NCBI RefSeq assembly: GCF_900103875.1
Contig: NZ_LT629705.1
Location: 820,501-884,500, forward strand
DNA length: 64,000 bases
Source of the DNA: Pseudomonas arsenicoxydans
GTDB lineage: Bacteria; Pseudomonadota; Gammaproteobacteria; Pseudomonadales; Pseudomonadaceae
Reading direction: 5' to 3'
Shown: positions 27,629 to 37,396 of the stretch, one piece after another
Numbering within the stretch: the stretch's first letter is position 1
Layout: the number at the start of each line of letters is the position of its first letter
Position numbers and translations under genes: made by a program
The notes under the pieces: generated by a model
The model's database searches: none
What the model saw: only the letters and a program-made list of their open reading frames with translations
Told to the model about the DNA's origin: nothing

Positions 27629-28447
27629 TTATGGGGTTTCGATACGGCGTTGCAGCAAGTTGATCAGCAGCAACAGGACGAAGGAAACCACCAGCATCAG
27701 TACACCAATGGAGGTGGCGCCGGTGTAATCGTACTGGTCGAGCTTGACCATGATCAGCAGCGGCAGGATCTCGGTTTTCATCGGCATGTTGCCGGCGATG
27801 AAAATCACCGAACCGTACTCGCCGACCCCTCGGGCAAAGGCCAACGCGAAACCGGTGAGCCAGGCCGGAAGCAGTGCCGGCACCAGGATATGGCGGAACA
27901 CCTGCAACGGTTTTGCACCCAGGCAGGCGGCCGCTTCTTCCACTTCCCGGGGGATATCGGCCAATACCGGCTGTACGGTACGTACTACGAATGGAAGCGT
28001 CACAAAAGTGAGGGCAAGGGTGATGCCGAGGGGGGTATACGCAATCTTGAAACCCAAGTCCGCTGCAAACTGACCCACCAAACCGGTAGGGGTGTACAGC
28101 GCGGTCAGCGCGATACCAGCCACGGCAGTGGGCAATGCGAAGGGCAAGTCGATCATTGCGTCGATGACTTTACGACCGGGGAAGGTATAGCGCACCAGCA
28201 CCCACGCCAGCAGCGTGCCGATGATGCCGTTGATGATCGCGGCATAGAGCGCGGTACCGAAGCTCAGCTTCAACGCCGCCAGCACCCGTGGCGCCGAGAT
28301 AATCGCCCAGAACTGTTCCCAGGTGAGTTGAGCGGCATGCACGAACATCGCCGCCAGTGGAATGAGCACAATCAGGCTGAGGTACACCAAGGTGTAGCCC
28401 AGCGTCAGCCCGAAGCCGGGTATGACGGGGGAGATACGACGCGACAT
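27629..28447 (-). CDS. cysT: Sulfate ABC transporter permease CysT (CysU)
   Basis: First membrane subunit, 272 residues. The loop [20 protein letters not shown] and the segment [19 protein letters not shown] are the CysT signatures. It forms the heterodimeric channel with CysW. A hairpin separates it from sbp upstream, which may let the binding protein be made in excess. Confidence 0.93.
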   Translation of the reverse strand: MSRRISPVIPGFGLTLGYTLVYLSLIVLIPLAAMFVHAAQLTWEQFWAIISAPRVLAALKLSFGTALYAAIINGIIGTLLAWVLVRYTFPGRKVIDAMIDLPFALPTAVAGIALTALYTPTGLVGQFAADLGFKIAYTPLGITLALTFVTLPFVVRTVQPVLADIPREVEEAAACLGAKPLQVFRHILVPALLPAWLTGFALAFARGVGEYGSVIFIAGNMPMKTEILPLLIMVKLDQYDYTGATSIGVLMLVVSFVLLLLINLLQRRIETP

Positions 28448-28473
28448 AAAAGTCCTTGGTTGAGAACGCGCAA

Positions 28474-28497
28474 AGCCCCGACGCTTGAATCGGGGCT
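28474..28497 (-). promoter_or_regulatory. Intercistronic hairpin between sbp and cysT
   Basis: Perfect 8-bp stem AGCCCCGA / TCGGGGCT with an 8-base loop, followed on the - strand by only three T. It is more like an mRNA-stabilising or attenuating hairpin than a full terminator. Confidence 0.6.
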
Positions 28498-28517
28498 CGT
28501 TGATGGCTTATTTCAGG

Positions 28518-29531
28518 TTACTGCGCCTGATAAATCTGGTCGAAAACGCCACCGTCATTGAAGAATTTCGGCTGCGCGGTTTTCCACCCGCCAAAGTCCT
28601 TGTCGATGGTCACCAGGTCGAGTGTCGGGAACTGCTTGCTGTACTTGGCGGCCACTTCTTTGTCACGTGGACGATAGAAGTTTTTCGCCGCAATTTCCTG
28701 ACCTGCCGGGCTGTACAGGTGCTTGAGGTACGCTTCGGCGATTTCGGTGTTGCCTTTTTTCTCGGCGTTTTTATCGACCAAGGCGACCGGCGGCTCGGCC
28801 AGGATCGACAGCGAAGGCACAACGATTTCGAATTTGTCGGCGCCACCGTCTTCTTTCAACGCCAGAAACGCTTCGTTTTCCCAGGCCAGCAACACGTCGC
28901 CCTGGCCGTTGTTGACGAAGGTGATGGTCGAACCGCGAGCACCGGTGTCCAGCACAGGCACGTGCTTGAACAGGGTTTGTACGTATTCCTTGGCTTTGGC
29001 TTCGTTACCGCCGTTGGCTTTCAGGCCATAGGCCCAGGCTGCGAGGAAGTTCCAGCGCGCACCGCCCGAGGTTTTCGGATTCGGGGTGATGACCGACACG
29101 TCGTTCTTGACCAGATCGCCCCAGTCCTTGATGCCTTTAGGGTTGCCCTTGCGCACCAGGAACACGATGGTGGAGGTGTAAGGCGTGCTCGCCTCGGGAA
29201 GACGCTTCTGCCAGTCGACCGGCAGGGTCTTGCCGAGCTTGGCGATTTCGTCGATGTCACCGGCCAGGGCCAGCGTCACTACGTCGGCGCGCAGACCGTC
29301 GATCACAGCCCGGCCTTGCTTGCCCGAGCCACCGTGGGATTGCTGGATTTTCACCGTGTCGCCAGCGTGATCTTTCTGCCAGAACTTGACGAATTCGGCG
29401 TTGTAATCCTGATACAGCTCACGAGTCGGGTCATACGACACGTTGAGCAATTCGTAATCCTTGGCAACCGCGGAACCAGCAAAAAGGGCACTGGCCAAGG
29501 CGGCCAAAGCGAATTGACGAATCGACGACAT
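28518..29531 (-). CDS. sbp: Sulfate-binding periplasmic protein
   Basis: Periplasmic receptor of 337 residues that delivers sulfate to CysTWA. The signal peptide ends [20 protein letters not shown]. Family stretches are [57 protein letters not shown] and [12 protein letters not shown]. Sbp and CysP are close relatives; the operon with oscA fits Sbp. Expression should be high in low sulfur under CysB. Confidence 0.93.
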   Translation of the reverse strand: MSSIRQFALAALASALFAGSAVAKDYELLNVSYDPTRELYQDYNAEFVKFWQKDHAGDTVKIQQSHGGSGKQGRAVIDGLRADVVTLALAGDIDEIAKLGKTLPVDWQKRLPEASTPYTSTIVFLVRKGNPKGIKDWGDLVKNDVSVITPNPKTSGGARWNFLAAWAYGLKANGGNEAKAKEYVQTLFKHVPVLDTGARGSTITFVNNGQGDVLLAWENEAFLALKEDGGADKFEIVVPSLSILAEPPVALVDKNAEKKGNTEIAEAYLKHLYSPAGQEIAAKNFYRPRDKEVAAKYSKQFPTLDLVTIDKDFGGWKTAQPKFFNDGGVFDQIYQAQ

Positions 29532-29603
29532 GGTGAAAGCTCCTGGGAATTCTGATTGTGTTGGCTTTTTTTATGGAGTGCTGGAATCGGGTTGCCGGCG
29601 GGT

Positions 29604-29786
29604 TTAGCTCGGCTTGTTGCTCGGGTTCTGCAACCGGAATTTCTCTTTGCGTTCGATCTGCACTACCTGTGCGTTGTGCACGGTAATTTCCACGGCGCCA
29701 AAGCGCAGATCGCGCAGTGCACTCTGGATCTCACGCAAGATGGTGGCTTCGTCTTGACCGTCAACGCTACGTAGGGATGCGCTCAT
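29604..29786 (-). CDS. oscA: Sulfur-starvation response protein OscA (DUF2292)
   Basis: Sixty-residue protein of the YezD/DUF2292 family, known as OscA in Pseudomonas. There it is induced with the sulfate transporter under sulfur starvation and chromate stress. The conserved segment EIQSALRDLRFGAVEITVHN, then AQVVQIERKEKFRLQ, spans most of it. It is the first gene before sbp, 72 bases away. Its biochemical role is not settled. Confidence 0.9.
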   Translation of the reverse strand: MSASLRSVDGQDEATILREIQSALRDLRFGAVEITVHNAQVVQIERKEKFRLQNPSNKPS

Positions 29787-29950
29787 GGTGCTGCTCCTTC
29801 AACTGAGAGATTGCCTGGCAGTGAGGCCACTGCTTGCGGCGTGAGAGCAATAGTAGAGATGCGCTGATATTCTTAAAAAGACTATTTAAGAATGTTTATA
29901 TAACCAAAAACGATTATCTGACAGGACAAGGGCTTGGGAACGATTGGCGG
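29787..29950 (-). promoter_or_regulatory. Promoter region of oscA-sbp-cysTWA with a perfect dyad
   Basis: The region upstream of oscA turns AT-rich at 29865-29915 and contains TTCTTAAA (29870-29877) and its exact inverse TTTAAGAA (29885-29892), seven bases apart. Position (about 85-105 bases before oscA) and composition suit a CysB site, but a CysB assignment is inferred. Confidence 0.5.
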
Positions 29951-29960
29951 CTTGAGAAGC

Positions 29961-30054
29961 AAAAGATCGCAGCCTCGTTTCACTCGACAGCTCCTACATA
30001 GAGATGCGTATCCCATGTAGGAGCTGTCGAGTGAAACGAGGCTGCGATCTTTTT
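29961..30054. repeat. Long palindrome, family 2 (copy B)
   Basis: Inverted arms nearly identical to copies at 17008 and 56562 (AAAAGATCGCAGCCTCG and complement). It lies between the upstream end of the sulfate operon's promoter and the 3' end of the GGDEF/EAL gene. The right side runs into TTTTT, so on the + strand it resembles a terminator. Confidence 0.9.
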
Positions 30055-30059
30055 CCGGC

Positions 30060-31973
30060 TCAGCGAATTTCTGGCGCGTGAGCCCAATTCAGTTGTTCGT
30101 CCGGCACCGGACGCCCGAACCAGTAGCCCTGCCCCAGATTGCAATCCTGTTCGAGCAGGAAGCGCGCCTGCTCGACCTGCTCGATCCCCTCGGCATGCAC
30201 TTGCATCCCCATGCTTCGCGCCAGTGCGATAATCACCTGCACGATTGCCGCGTCATCCTCATCCCCCGGCAACCCGGCGACAAAACCCTGATCGATCTTT
30301 AGCTTCTGCACCGGCAAACGTTTGAGTCGCAGCAATGACGAATAGCCCGTACCGAAGTCATCGATGGCTAACCGCACCCCCAACTCGCGCAAGCGATGCA
30401 TCTGCTCCAAGGCCACTTCAGGATCATCCATCACCGCACTTTCGGTGACTTCCAGCTCCAGATACGCGGGATCCAGCCCGGTCTCGCGCAACACCTGGGC
30501 CACCTGTTGATACAACTCACGACGGGCAAACAAACGGGACGAGACATTCACCGCGACGAATGACAACGCCACTCCCGCGGCTTGCCAGCGGCACATCTGC
30601 TCACAGGCCTGACGCATGACCCAGGCATTGATCGCGGCAATCAGTCCGGTGCGCTCGGCAATGGGGATGAACTCTGCCGGCGACACCAGCCCGCGCTGCG
30701 GATGTTGCCAGCGAACCAGTGCCTCGACGCCGATCAGGCGACTGGACTTGAGGTCGTGCACGGGCTGGTAGTAAACCCGCAGCTCTTGCTGCTCCAGGGC
30801 GCGGCGCAGCTCGAAACCGATTTCCACTCGCTGCTGGGCATGCGCGGTCAATTCTTCGGTGTACAGCGCATAGCCATCGCGGCCCGCGCTCTTGGCCTTG
30901 AACAGAGCCGAATCGGCGTTGCGCAATAGCTGCTCGGCGCTCAAGGCATCACTGGGAAACAGGCTGATGCCAATACTGGCGTTGATAAAGAGCCGATGAC
31001 CCTCGATATGAAGCGGTTCACGCAGGTCATCGATGATTCGTTGGGCCAGCGAACCGGCGTGCACCAGTTGCGGACAACTCTCGGCGAGCACGGCGAACTC
31101 GTCCCCGCCCAGGCGTGCCAGGGTAATGCCCGGGTCGAGCAGGGCTTTCAAGCGCTCGGCCACAGCCTTGAGCAATTGGTCACCGATCGTGTGCCCAAGG
31201 CCATCGTTGATCATCTTGAAGTGATCCAGATCGATCAGGAGCAACGCGCAGCCGCGTTTGTGCAGTTGCGCCGACGCCAGCGCCTGCTCGACACGGTCAG
31301 TGAAAAGCAGACGGTTCGGCAGCGTGGTCAGCGGATCGTGGTGAGCCAGGTGCTTGAGTTCATGCTCGGAATTCTTGATCGCACTGATGTCTGAAAACAC
31401 CGCAACGTATTGGCTGAGCTGGCGCTGCTCGTCGCGAACGATGCGGATGGTCTGCCATTGCGGGTAGATCTCGCCGCTTTTGCGACGGTTCCAGATTTCC
31501 CCGCTCCACTCACCGGTGCAGTCCAGGGTGGCAAACATCTCTTGGTAGAACGCTGGCGGATGATGACCGGACTTGAACATGTTCGGGCGCTGGCCCAGCA
31601 CTTCTTCGCGCTGATAACCGGTAATTTCCATGAACGCCCGGTTCACGTGGACGATCAGGCCTTTGCTGTCAGTGACGAGTACGCCTTCGCGGGTGCAATC
31701 GAACACCGCGGCCGCCTGACGCAAGCGCTCGCGCAATTTGGCGCCGATCCCCAGGCACCGGAACAAACGCGCTCGGGCAATGAAGATCAGGCCGGCACTG
31801 AACGCCACCCAGAGGTAACCGTTGATCAGTTGCCATCGTAGTAACTCGGTGGAGTTATCGAAGAAACTGTTCAATAGATGGCCGCTAAACTGGAGCCAGA
31901 CGACGGAAAGCACCAGGTAAAGCAGCGCTGCACGCAAGGCATCGCGATATGTGGCAGACATTCGACTGTCCAT
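30060..31973 (-). CDS. PAS-GGDEF-EAL membrane protein, cyclic-di-GMP turnover
   Basis: Protein of 637 residues. Two membrane helices (about 12-30 and 45-65) are followed by a PAS domain (about 85-200, GVLVTDSKGLIVHVNRAFME), a GGDEF domain (RLGGDEFAVLAE, intact) and an EAL domain (GVEALVRWQHP, with the later EVTES and DDFGTGYSSL motifs intact). Both cyclase and phosphodiesterase activity are possible; such hybrids usually have one dominant activity. It faces desA across 135 bases, as in P. aeruginosa as I recall. An alternative start lies four codons in (MSATYR). Confidence 0.9.
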   Translation of the reverse strand: MDSRMSATYRDALRAALLYLVLSVVWLQFSGHLLNSFFDNSTELLRWQLINGYLWVAFSAGLIFIARARLFRCLGIGAKLRERLRQAAAVFDCTREGVLVTDSKGLIVHVNRAFMEITGYQREEVLGQRPNMFKSGHHPPAFYQEMFATLDCTGEWSGEIWNRRKSGEIYPQWQTIRIVRDEQRQLSQYVAVFSDISAIKNSEHELKHLAHHDPLTTLPNRLLFTDRVEQALASAQLHKRGCALLLIDLDHFKMINDGLGHTIGDQLLKAVAERLKALLDPGITLARLGGDEFAVLAESCPQLVHAGSLAQRIIDDLREPLHIEGHRLFINASIGISLFPSDALSAEQLLRNADSALFKAKSAGRDGYALYTEELTAHAQQRVEIGFELRRALEQQELRVYYQPVHDLKSSRLIGVEALVRWQHPQRGLVSPAEFIPIAERTGLIAAINAWVMRQACEQMCRWQAAGVALSFVAVNVSSRLFARRELYQQVAQVLRETGLDPAYLELEVTESAVMDDPEVALEQMHRLRELGVRLAIDDFGTGYSSLLRLKRLPVQKLKIDQGFVAGLPGDEDDAAIVQVIIALARSMGMQVHAEGIEQVEQARFLLEQDCNLGQGYWFGRPVPDEQLNWAHAPEIR

Positions 31974-32108
31974 GTCCCTACCAAATGGTTGGAATTATAG
32001 GTCAAAGAAACATCCAGCCACTCTTATCTGAAAGGGCGACTGGTTTTATCTGTGGGCTTAGTGATAATGCAACGGCTGTTTTTTTCTTTATCGAGGGCCC
32101 TATAGCCT

Positions 32109-33293
32109 ATGTGGTACGAAGGTTTTCTCGGCTTGTCGCCCTGGTCACTGGTGGCAGTCACCCTGCTGATGACCCATGTCACGATTGTCGGCGTCACGGT
32201 CTATCTGCATCGTTATTCAGCCCATCGCTCGCTCGAGCTCAATGCTGGCCTGAAACATTTCTTCCGCTTCTGGCTGTGGTTGACCACGGCGCAGAATACC
32301 CGCGAGTGGACGGCTATCCACCGCAAGCATCACGCCAAATGCGAAACTGTCGATGACCCGCACAGCCCGGTCATCAAGGGCCTGTCCACCGTTCTGCGCA
32401 AAGGTGCCGAGCTGTACCGCGCCGAAGCGGAAAACCCGGAGACCCTGCGCATCTACGGCAAGAACTGCCCCGAAGACTGGATCGAACGCAACCTTTACAG
32501 CCGCTACCCGCTGCTGGGCGTGGGGATCATGGCGGTCATCGACCTCATGCTGTTCGGCACCATCGGCATCACCATCTGGGCGATCCAGATGATGTGGATC
32601 CCGGTGTGGGCCGCCGGTGTGGTCAACGGTCTGGGTCATGCCATCGGCTACCGCAACTTCGAATGCCGCGACGCGGCGACCAATCTGGTGCCATGGGGCA
32701 TCCTGATCGGCGGCGAAGAACTGCATAACAATCATCACACCTATCCTAATTCGGCAAAACTGTCGGTGAAGAAGTGGGAATTCGACCTCGGCTGGGCCTG
32801 GATCCAGGTCTTCAGCTTCTTCCGTCTGGCCAAGGTCCAGAGGGTTGCGCCGATTGCCCACCGCGTGGAAGGTAAAGGCAGCCTGGACATGGACACCGCC
32901 ATGGCCATCCTCAACAACCGTTTCCAGATCATGGCCCAGTACCGCAAACTGGTTATCGCGCCGCTGGTCAAGCAAGAACTGGAGAAGGTCGATCACTCGG
33001 TCCGTCACCAGTTCCACCGCGCCAAGCGCCTGCTTTCGCGGGAAACCAGCCTGCTGGATGAAAAACACCACGTGCGCATCCAGACCATGCTCGAGCACAG
33101 TCAGGCGCTGAAGGTAATTTACGAGAAACGCCTGGCCTTGCAGCAGATCTGGGTCAAGACCAGCTCAAATGGTCACGACATGCTGGCCGCCATAAAGGAC
33201 TGGGTACACGAAGCTGAAGCCAGCGGGATTCAGTCCCTGCGCGACTTCGCCGACCAGTTGAAAACCTACTCCCTGCGCCCAGCCGCTGCCTGA
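32109..33293 (+). CDS. desA: Delta-9 phospholipid acyl desaturase DesA
   Basis: Membrane di-iron enzyme of 394 residues, the length of P. aeruginosa DesA, which adds a double bond at position 9 of acyl chains in membrane phospholipids under aerobic conditions. Histidine boxes are HRYSAH (34-39), HRKHH (71-75) and HNNHH around residue 200. A long polar helical tail follows residue 260. The ATG has a weak, distant GAGG upstream. Divergent to the GGDEF/EAL gene. Confidence 0.9.
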   Translation: MWYEGFLGLSPWSLVAVTLLMTHVTIVGVTVYLHRYSAHRSLELNAGLKHFFRFWLWLTTAQNTREWTAIHRKHHAKCETVDDPHSPVIKGLSTVLRKGAELYRAEAENPETLRIYGKNCPEDWIERNLYSRYPLLGVGIMAVIDLMLFGTIGITIWAIQMMWIPVWAAGVVNGLGHAIGYRNFECRDAATNLVPWGILIGGEELHNNHHTYPNSAKLSVKKWEFDLGWAWIQVFSFFRLAKVQRVAPIAHRVEGKGSLDMDTAMAILNNRFQIMAQYRKLVIAPLVKQELEKVDHSVRHQFHRAKRLLSRETSLLDEKHHVRIQTMLEHSQALKVIYEKRLALQQIWVKTSSNGHDMLAAIKDWVHEAEASGIQSLRDFADQLKTYSLRPAAA

Positions 33294-33303
33294 CGCCGTT
33301 GAT

Positions 33304-33328
33304 CGGTGCGCCCCGTTCGCGGGCGCAC
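33304..33328 (+). other. Strong GC hairpin after desA
   Basis: GGTGCGCCC / GGGCGCACC with a seven-base loop, ten bases past the desA stop. There is no T-run, so it may trim or protect the mRNA end but is not a complete intrinsic terminator. Confidence 0.55.
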
Positions 33329-33443
33329 CCTCAGGAACTTCGTTCCAAATCTCCTATCTCAAAGACACTTCGCCACCCCCGGCGGGCTTCGTTGTCGCCG
33401 CGTTCGAACCTCGAGCGGCCCATGCCCTTTGAGATTTGTCCCA

Positions 33444-34433
33444 ATGGTCCCTAAAAACCTGCACGACTCATCGCTCACACAATCGCCCGACACCGCTCAA
33501 ACCTTGATGGCGCTGATGCATGCCCAGGGCGAAGTCGCCCGTCTGAGCGAGCGCGAACAGCTGTTCAGCTCATTGCTGGTGAGCGTCAACGCGGTGCTTT
33601 GGGCCTTCAATTGGGAAACCCGCCAGGTGCTCTATGTCAGCCCGGCCTATGAGCGCCTTTTCGGCCGTTCAGCCGGACTGTTGCTGTCCGATTACAACCA
33701 ATGGCGCGACAGTATTTACCCCGATGATCTGGAGTACGCCGAGCGCAGCCTGGCCGAAGTACTGGAGAAAGGGGCCGTTGAAGACCGCGAGTACCGCATC
33801 ATCGCCGCCGACGGCCAGGTGCGCTGGATCAGCGACAAGTGCTTCATCAATCGCCAGGCCGAACCGGGCCAACCGGTGATCATCGTCGGCATCGCCGAGG
33901 ACATCACCGAAAAGAAACGCATGGAGGCGGAATTGCAGCGACTGGCCACCACCGATGTACTGACTCAAAGCAGCAACCGACGCCACTTCTTCGAATGCGC
34001 TCAGCGCGAGTTTGCGCAAGCGTGCAAGCAAGGCGCGCCGATGGCGTTCCTGCTGCTCGACATCGATGATTTCAAAGCAGTGAACGACACCTACGGCCAT
34101 CAAACCGGCGACAACGTGCTGCAACGCATCGCCGAGAGTGGCCGCGCCGCATTGCGCCGGGGCGATCTGTTCGGGCGGATCGGTGGCGAAGAGTTCGCCG
34201 CTGTCTTCCCAGGCTGCGCACCCGACATGGCCATGCAAGTGGCCGAACGCTTGCAACGGATGATTCAGCAGTTGAGCTTCAGTCAGGACGACCAGACGTT
34301 CGGCATCACTGTCAGCCAGGGCCTGACCAGCCTGACCGCAGAAGACCAAAGCCTCGACGCTCTTTACGCCCGCGCGGACGCCGCGATGTATGAAGCCAAG
34401 CGCCAGGGCAAGAACCGCATCATCTCCGGCTGA
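33444..34433 (+). CDS. PAS-GGDEF diguanylate cyclase
   Basis: Predicted cytoplasmic cyclase of 329 residues that makes cyclic-di-GMP. A PAS/PAC sensor covers residues about 45-165 (VLYVSPAYERLFGRSAGLLL, ending IVGIAEDITEKKRMEAEL). The GGDEF domain follows with the active-site motif RIGGEEF intact. No inhibitory RxxD is evident immediately before it. The frame is open from 33306, but the ATG at 33444 begins the conserved protein; its ribosome-binding site is poor. Confidence 0.85.
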   Translation: MVPKNLHDSSLTQSPDTAQTLMALMHAQGEVARLSEREQLFSSLLVSVNAVLWAFNWETRQVLYVSPAYERLFGRSAGLLLSDYNQWRDSIYPDDLEYAERSLAEVLEKGAVEDREYRIIAADGQVRWISDKCFINRQAEPGQPVIIVGIAEDITEKKRMEAELQRLATTDVLTQSSNRRHFFECAQREFAQACKQGAPMAFLLLDIDDFKAVNDTYGHQTGDNVLQRIAESGRAALRRGDLFGRIGGEEFAAVFPGCAPDMAMQVAERLQRMIQQLSFSQDDQTFGITVSQGLTSLTAEDQSLDALYARADAAMYEAKRQGKNRIISG

Positions 34434-34460
34434 TTCCAACCTCAGGCGAAACACAAAACC

Positions 34461-34553
34461 AATGTGGGAGCGAGCTTGCTCGCGATAGCGGACTATCAGC
34501 CAACACCAATGTTGGATGTGACGCCCTCATCGCGAACAAGCTCGCTCCCACAG
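34461..34553. repeat. REP-type palindrome pair, family 1, opposite orientation
   Basis: Arms 34461-34487 (GTGGGAGCGAGCTTGCTCGC) and 34528-34553 face each other in the reverse order compared with the other pairs. It lies between convergent genes. Confidence 0.85.
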
Positions 34554-34568
34554 GGTTATGTGCAGTGC

Positions 34569-35783
34569 TTATTTTTTGCGCAAGCGCATCAGCTCCGGCA
34601 GCCCGATCTTGAGCAACCGCGCCGTCCGGCTCTTGGCCAACGCCTCGATGCCCTCATGCTCAGTCAGACGCGCCAATTGCGCCGCCATGTTCATCACCAA
34701 GGCTTCGCGGGAGTAAACCCCGCCACCGAGCTGGTAGACCGCTGCAATCAGCTCTCGCAACTCCAGCGGCAGACGCCAGCGCGTGCGCAAGGCCGAACCG
34801 TACGCTGCGCCGAACTCGGCCAGAGCATCTCCGATCTCCTCCCACTCATCCAACTCACCGCCGGCCTGCTTCCACTCCTGCAAACACATCAACAGCGCGA
34901 GATCGCCGAGGCAGTGCAATATGCCCGCGCAGTAACAGCGCTCCTGATCCAGATCCAGCAAGCGCGCCAGCGTGCGGGCGTATTCAGCGGTGTGCAGCGA
35001 CAGCTCCCAATAACGCTCGGCATAGTCGGCCAGCAACGGATCACTGAGCCGGGCGCTGCGTTTGAGCGCCAGCCCCAGAATCAGGTTCATGCTTTGCGCG
35101 GTGCCCAAGCGGTGCAACGCCTGGCCCAAGGTCTGGACCGGATCGCCAAGGTGCTGCGCCGCGCTGTTGGCTGCGGCGATCAGCACGGCGGTGATCTGTG
35201 GGTCGGTACGGATTTCGCCTTCCAGACGCACGAGGTCCAGGCCGCCGGGATTGAGGCTGCGATTGATCGCCACCTGCACGTCGGTCATCAGCGCCGCGCC
35301 TTCCGCCAGTTCACGACGACGCTCCAGATACGCCGACAAGGTCATGCCTGGCGCCAGCGTCGGCACTTCACAGGCCACCTCCTCCCCAGCATTCACCAGC
35401 AAATCCTGCAGGCGATGGGTCAGGCTTTCCATGTTCAGGGGTTTGGTCAGGTACGCCGCGGGCGCCAGGGGCAGTGCTTCACGCACGCTGGCGCTGTCGT
35501 TGCGACTGCTCATCAGAATGAAGGGCAACGGCGGATTGCGTTTGCGTTGGCGCACATTGCGCAAGACATTCAGGCCATCGATGCCCGGCAACTCCCAATC
35601 GACGATCACCAGGTCGTAAGGATTGTCCGCCAGCAGGCGCAACGCTTCCTGGCCATCGGCGCACAGGTCCAGCCGTGCGTCGCAACGCACATTCAACAAC
35701 ACATGCTTGAGCAGGTCGCGAGACCAGGGATCGGCCTCGGCAATCAGCACACGCGGTACAGCCGGTAATACCACAGCGGTCAT
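34569..35783 (-). CDS. Response regulator with C-terminal HDOD domain
   Basis: Protein of 404 residues. The receiver domain (10-125) has the phospho-acceptor D62 (VIVDWELPG) and the lysine in YLTKPLN. From about residue 170 an HDOD domain follows (DVQVAINRSLNPGGLDLVRL, then a long helical region). HDOD proteins are phosphodiesterase-like folds without a catalytic metal site that act in signalling. The ATG at 35783 has GGGAG at good distance and is preferred to 35819. No sensor kinase is adjacent. Confidence 0.85.
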   Translation of the reverse strand: MTAVVLPAVPRVLIAEADPWSRDLLKHVLLNVRCDARLDLCADGQEALRLLADNPYDLVIVDWELPGIDGLNVLRNVRQRKRNPPLPFILMSSRNDSASVREALPLAPAAYLTKPLNMESLTHRLQDLLVNAGEEVACEVPTLAPGMTLSAYLERRRELAEGAALMTDVQVAINRSLNPGGLDLVRLEGEIRTDPQITAVLIAAANSAAQHLGDPVQTLGQALHRLGTAQSMNLILGLALKRSARLSDPLLADYAERYWELSLHTAEYARTLARLLDLDQERCYCAGILHCLGDLALLMCLQEWKQAGGELDEWEEIGDALAEFGAAYGSALRTRWRLPLELRELIAAVYQLGGGVYSREALVMNMAAQLARLTEHEGIEALAKSRTARLLKIGLPELMRLRKK

Positions 35784-35857
35784 CTGCACGCTCCCTTGCG
35801 ATGCTTGTACCTTAGTCAATGCGGGTCATTTGAAACGGGGCGTCTATTTTGAGGGAC

Positions 35858-35887
35858 AAAAAAACCCGCCGAAGCGGGTTTTTTGTG
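35858..35887. terminator. Two-way terminator between gabT and the HDOD gene
   Basis: AAAACCCGC / GCGGGTTTT stem flanked by A-runs on the left and T-runs on the right. It works for gabT on the - strand and could also block + strand transcription. Confidence 0.8.
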
Positions 35888-35920
35888 GATCAGCTCACAC
35901 TTTCATCCAAGCACTTTAGA

Positions 35921-37198
35921 TCAAAGCTCGGAGAAGCACTCTTCGATGATGGCCAGACCTTTGTCCAATTGCTCGTCCGGCGAAGTCAGCGGTACCAGGA
36001 CGCGCAGAACGTTGCCGTAGGTGCCGCAGGACAGCAGGATCAGACCCTTGTCACGCGCCTTGGCGACAACGGCGGCTACCGCTGGAGCGTTCGGCTTGTG
36101 GCTGTCGCCATCAACGAACAGCTCGACCGCGATCATCGCGCCAAGGGCACGGACTTCACCGATCACCGGGTACTTGGCCTGAATGGCCTTCAGGCCAGTC
36201 ACCAGACGCTCGCCGACAGCCTTGCAGCGGTCCAGCAGGTGCTCTTCTTCGAACACTTCCATCACGGCCAGGGCCGCGGCGCAAGCAATCGGGCTACCGG
36301 CGTAGGTGCCGCCCAGGCCGCCTGGAGCAATGGCGTCCATGTACTCGGCCTTGCCGCACACACCGGCCAGCGGGAAGCCGCCAGCGATGGATTTGGCGAA
36401 GGTGGTCAGGTCGGCAGCAACGCCCATCTGTTCCATGGCGAAGAAAGTGCCGGTACGGCCAGCGCCAGTCTGAACTTCGTCAGCGATCAACAGGATGCCG
36501 TGCTGGTCGCACAGGGCGCGCAGACGCTTCATGAACTCTTTAGGTGCGACGTAGAAACCGCCTTCACCCTGAACCGGCTCGATGATGATGGCAGCGATGT
36601 CACGCGGCTCGGCGTCGTTCTTGAAGATGCGTTCGATGCTGGCGATCGAATCGTCGATGCTCACACCGTGCAGCTCGTTCGGGTACAGCGCGCGGAAGAT
36701 GCCGCCTGGCATCAGGCCCATGCCGGCCGAGTAAGGCACGACTTTACCGGTCAGGCCCAGGGTCATCATGGTTCGACCGTGGTAGGCGCCAGTGAACGCG
36801 ATCACGCCGGCACGGCCAGTGGCAGCACGGGCAATCTTCACGGCGTTTTCAACGGCTTCGGAACCGGTGGTCACCAGCAGGGTTTTCTTGGCGAAATCAC
36901 CTGGCACCTTGGCGTTGATTTTTTCGCACACTTCTACGTACGGTTCGTAAGCCAGTACCTGGAAGCAAGTGTGGGTCAGCTTGTTCAGCTGTTCGGTCAC
37001 GGCGGCGATGATTTTCGGGTGCACGTGGCCGGTGTTCAGCACAGCGATACCGCCGGCGAAGTCGATGAACTCACGACCTTCAACGTCGGTCACGGTGGCG
37101 TTCTTCGCGGACTCGGCGAAGATCGGGTGAATCTGGCCAACACCGCGTGGTACAGCGGCTTCGCGGCGTTTCATCAGGGATGCGTTAGTCTTGCTCAT
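35921..37198 (-). CDS. gabT: 4-aminobutyrate aminotransferase
   Basis: PLP enzyme of 425 residues that moves the amino group of GABA to 2-oxoglutarate, giving succinate semialdehyde. The PLP lysine is in LTTFAKSIAGGFPLAG, the cofactor aspartate in LLIADEVQTGAGRTG, and TGSEAVENAVKIARAATGR is the glycine-rich segment. The ATG at 37198 (MSKTNASLMKRR) has GAGG five bases upstream and is chosen over the frame opening at 37213. It is co-directional with gabD, 198 bases downstream of it. Confidence 0.94.
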   Translation of the reverse strand: MSKTNASLMKRREAAVPRGVGQIHPIFAESAKNATVTDVEGREFIDFAGGIAVLNTGHVHPKIIAAVTEQLNKLTHTCFQVLAYEPYVEVCEKINAKVPGDFAKKTLLVTTGSEAVENAVKIARAATGRAGVIAFTGAYHGRTMMTLGLTGKVVPYSAGMGLMPGGIFRALYPNELHGVSIDDSIASIERIFKNDAEPRDIAAIIIEPVQGEGGFYVAPKEFMKRLRALCDQHGILLIADEVQTGAGRTGTFFAMEQMGVAADLTTFAKSIAGGFPLAGVCGKAEYMDAIAPGGLGGTYAGSPIACAAALAVMEVFEEEHLLDRCKAVGERLVTGLKAIQAKYPVIGEVRALGAMIAVELFVDGDSHKPNAPAVAAVVAKARDKGLILLSCGTYGNVLRVLVPLTSPDEQLDKGLAIIEECFSEL

Positions 37199-37325
37199 AA
37201 AGTCCTCATTCACCGCTCATCGGGCGGCGTGGTTCAAGGAAAATGCGGCGGGGAGGCAACTACGGCAGCATGCGATGATCGACTGCCATAGCGTTCCCGG
37301 CCACAGAGAAAATTCCGTTTGAAGC

Positions 37326-37359
37326 ACGCAAAGGGACAGCGCTCTCGTGCCCTTTGCGT
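37326..37359 (-). promoter_or_regulatory. Hairpin between gabD and gabT
   Basis: Perfect 10-bp stem ACGCAAAGGG / CCCTTTGCGT with a 14-base loop in the 198-base gabD-gabT gap. The flanks carry short direct repeats (TTTGAAGCA). No T-run follows, so it may adjust the gabD:gabT ratio by mRNA processing. Confidence 0.55.
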
Positions 37360-37396
37360 TTGAAGCAATGCCTTGCCGGGCTCTTGTCTTGCGAGC

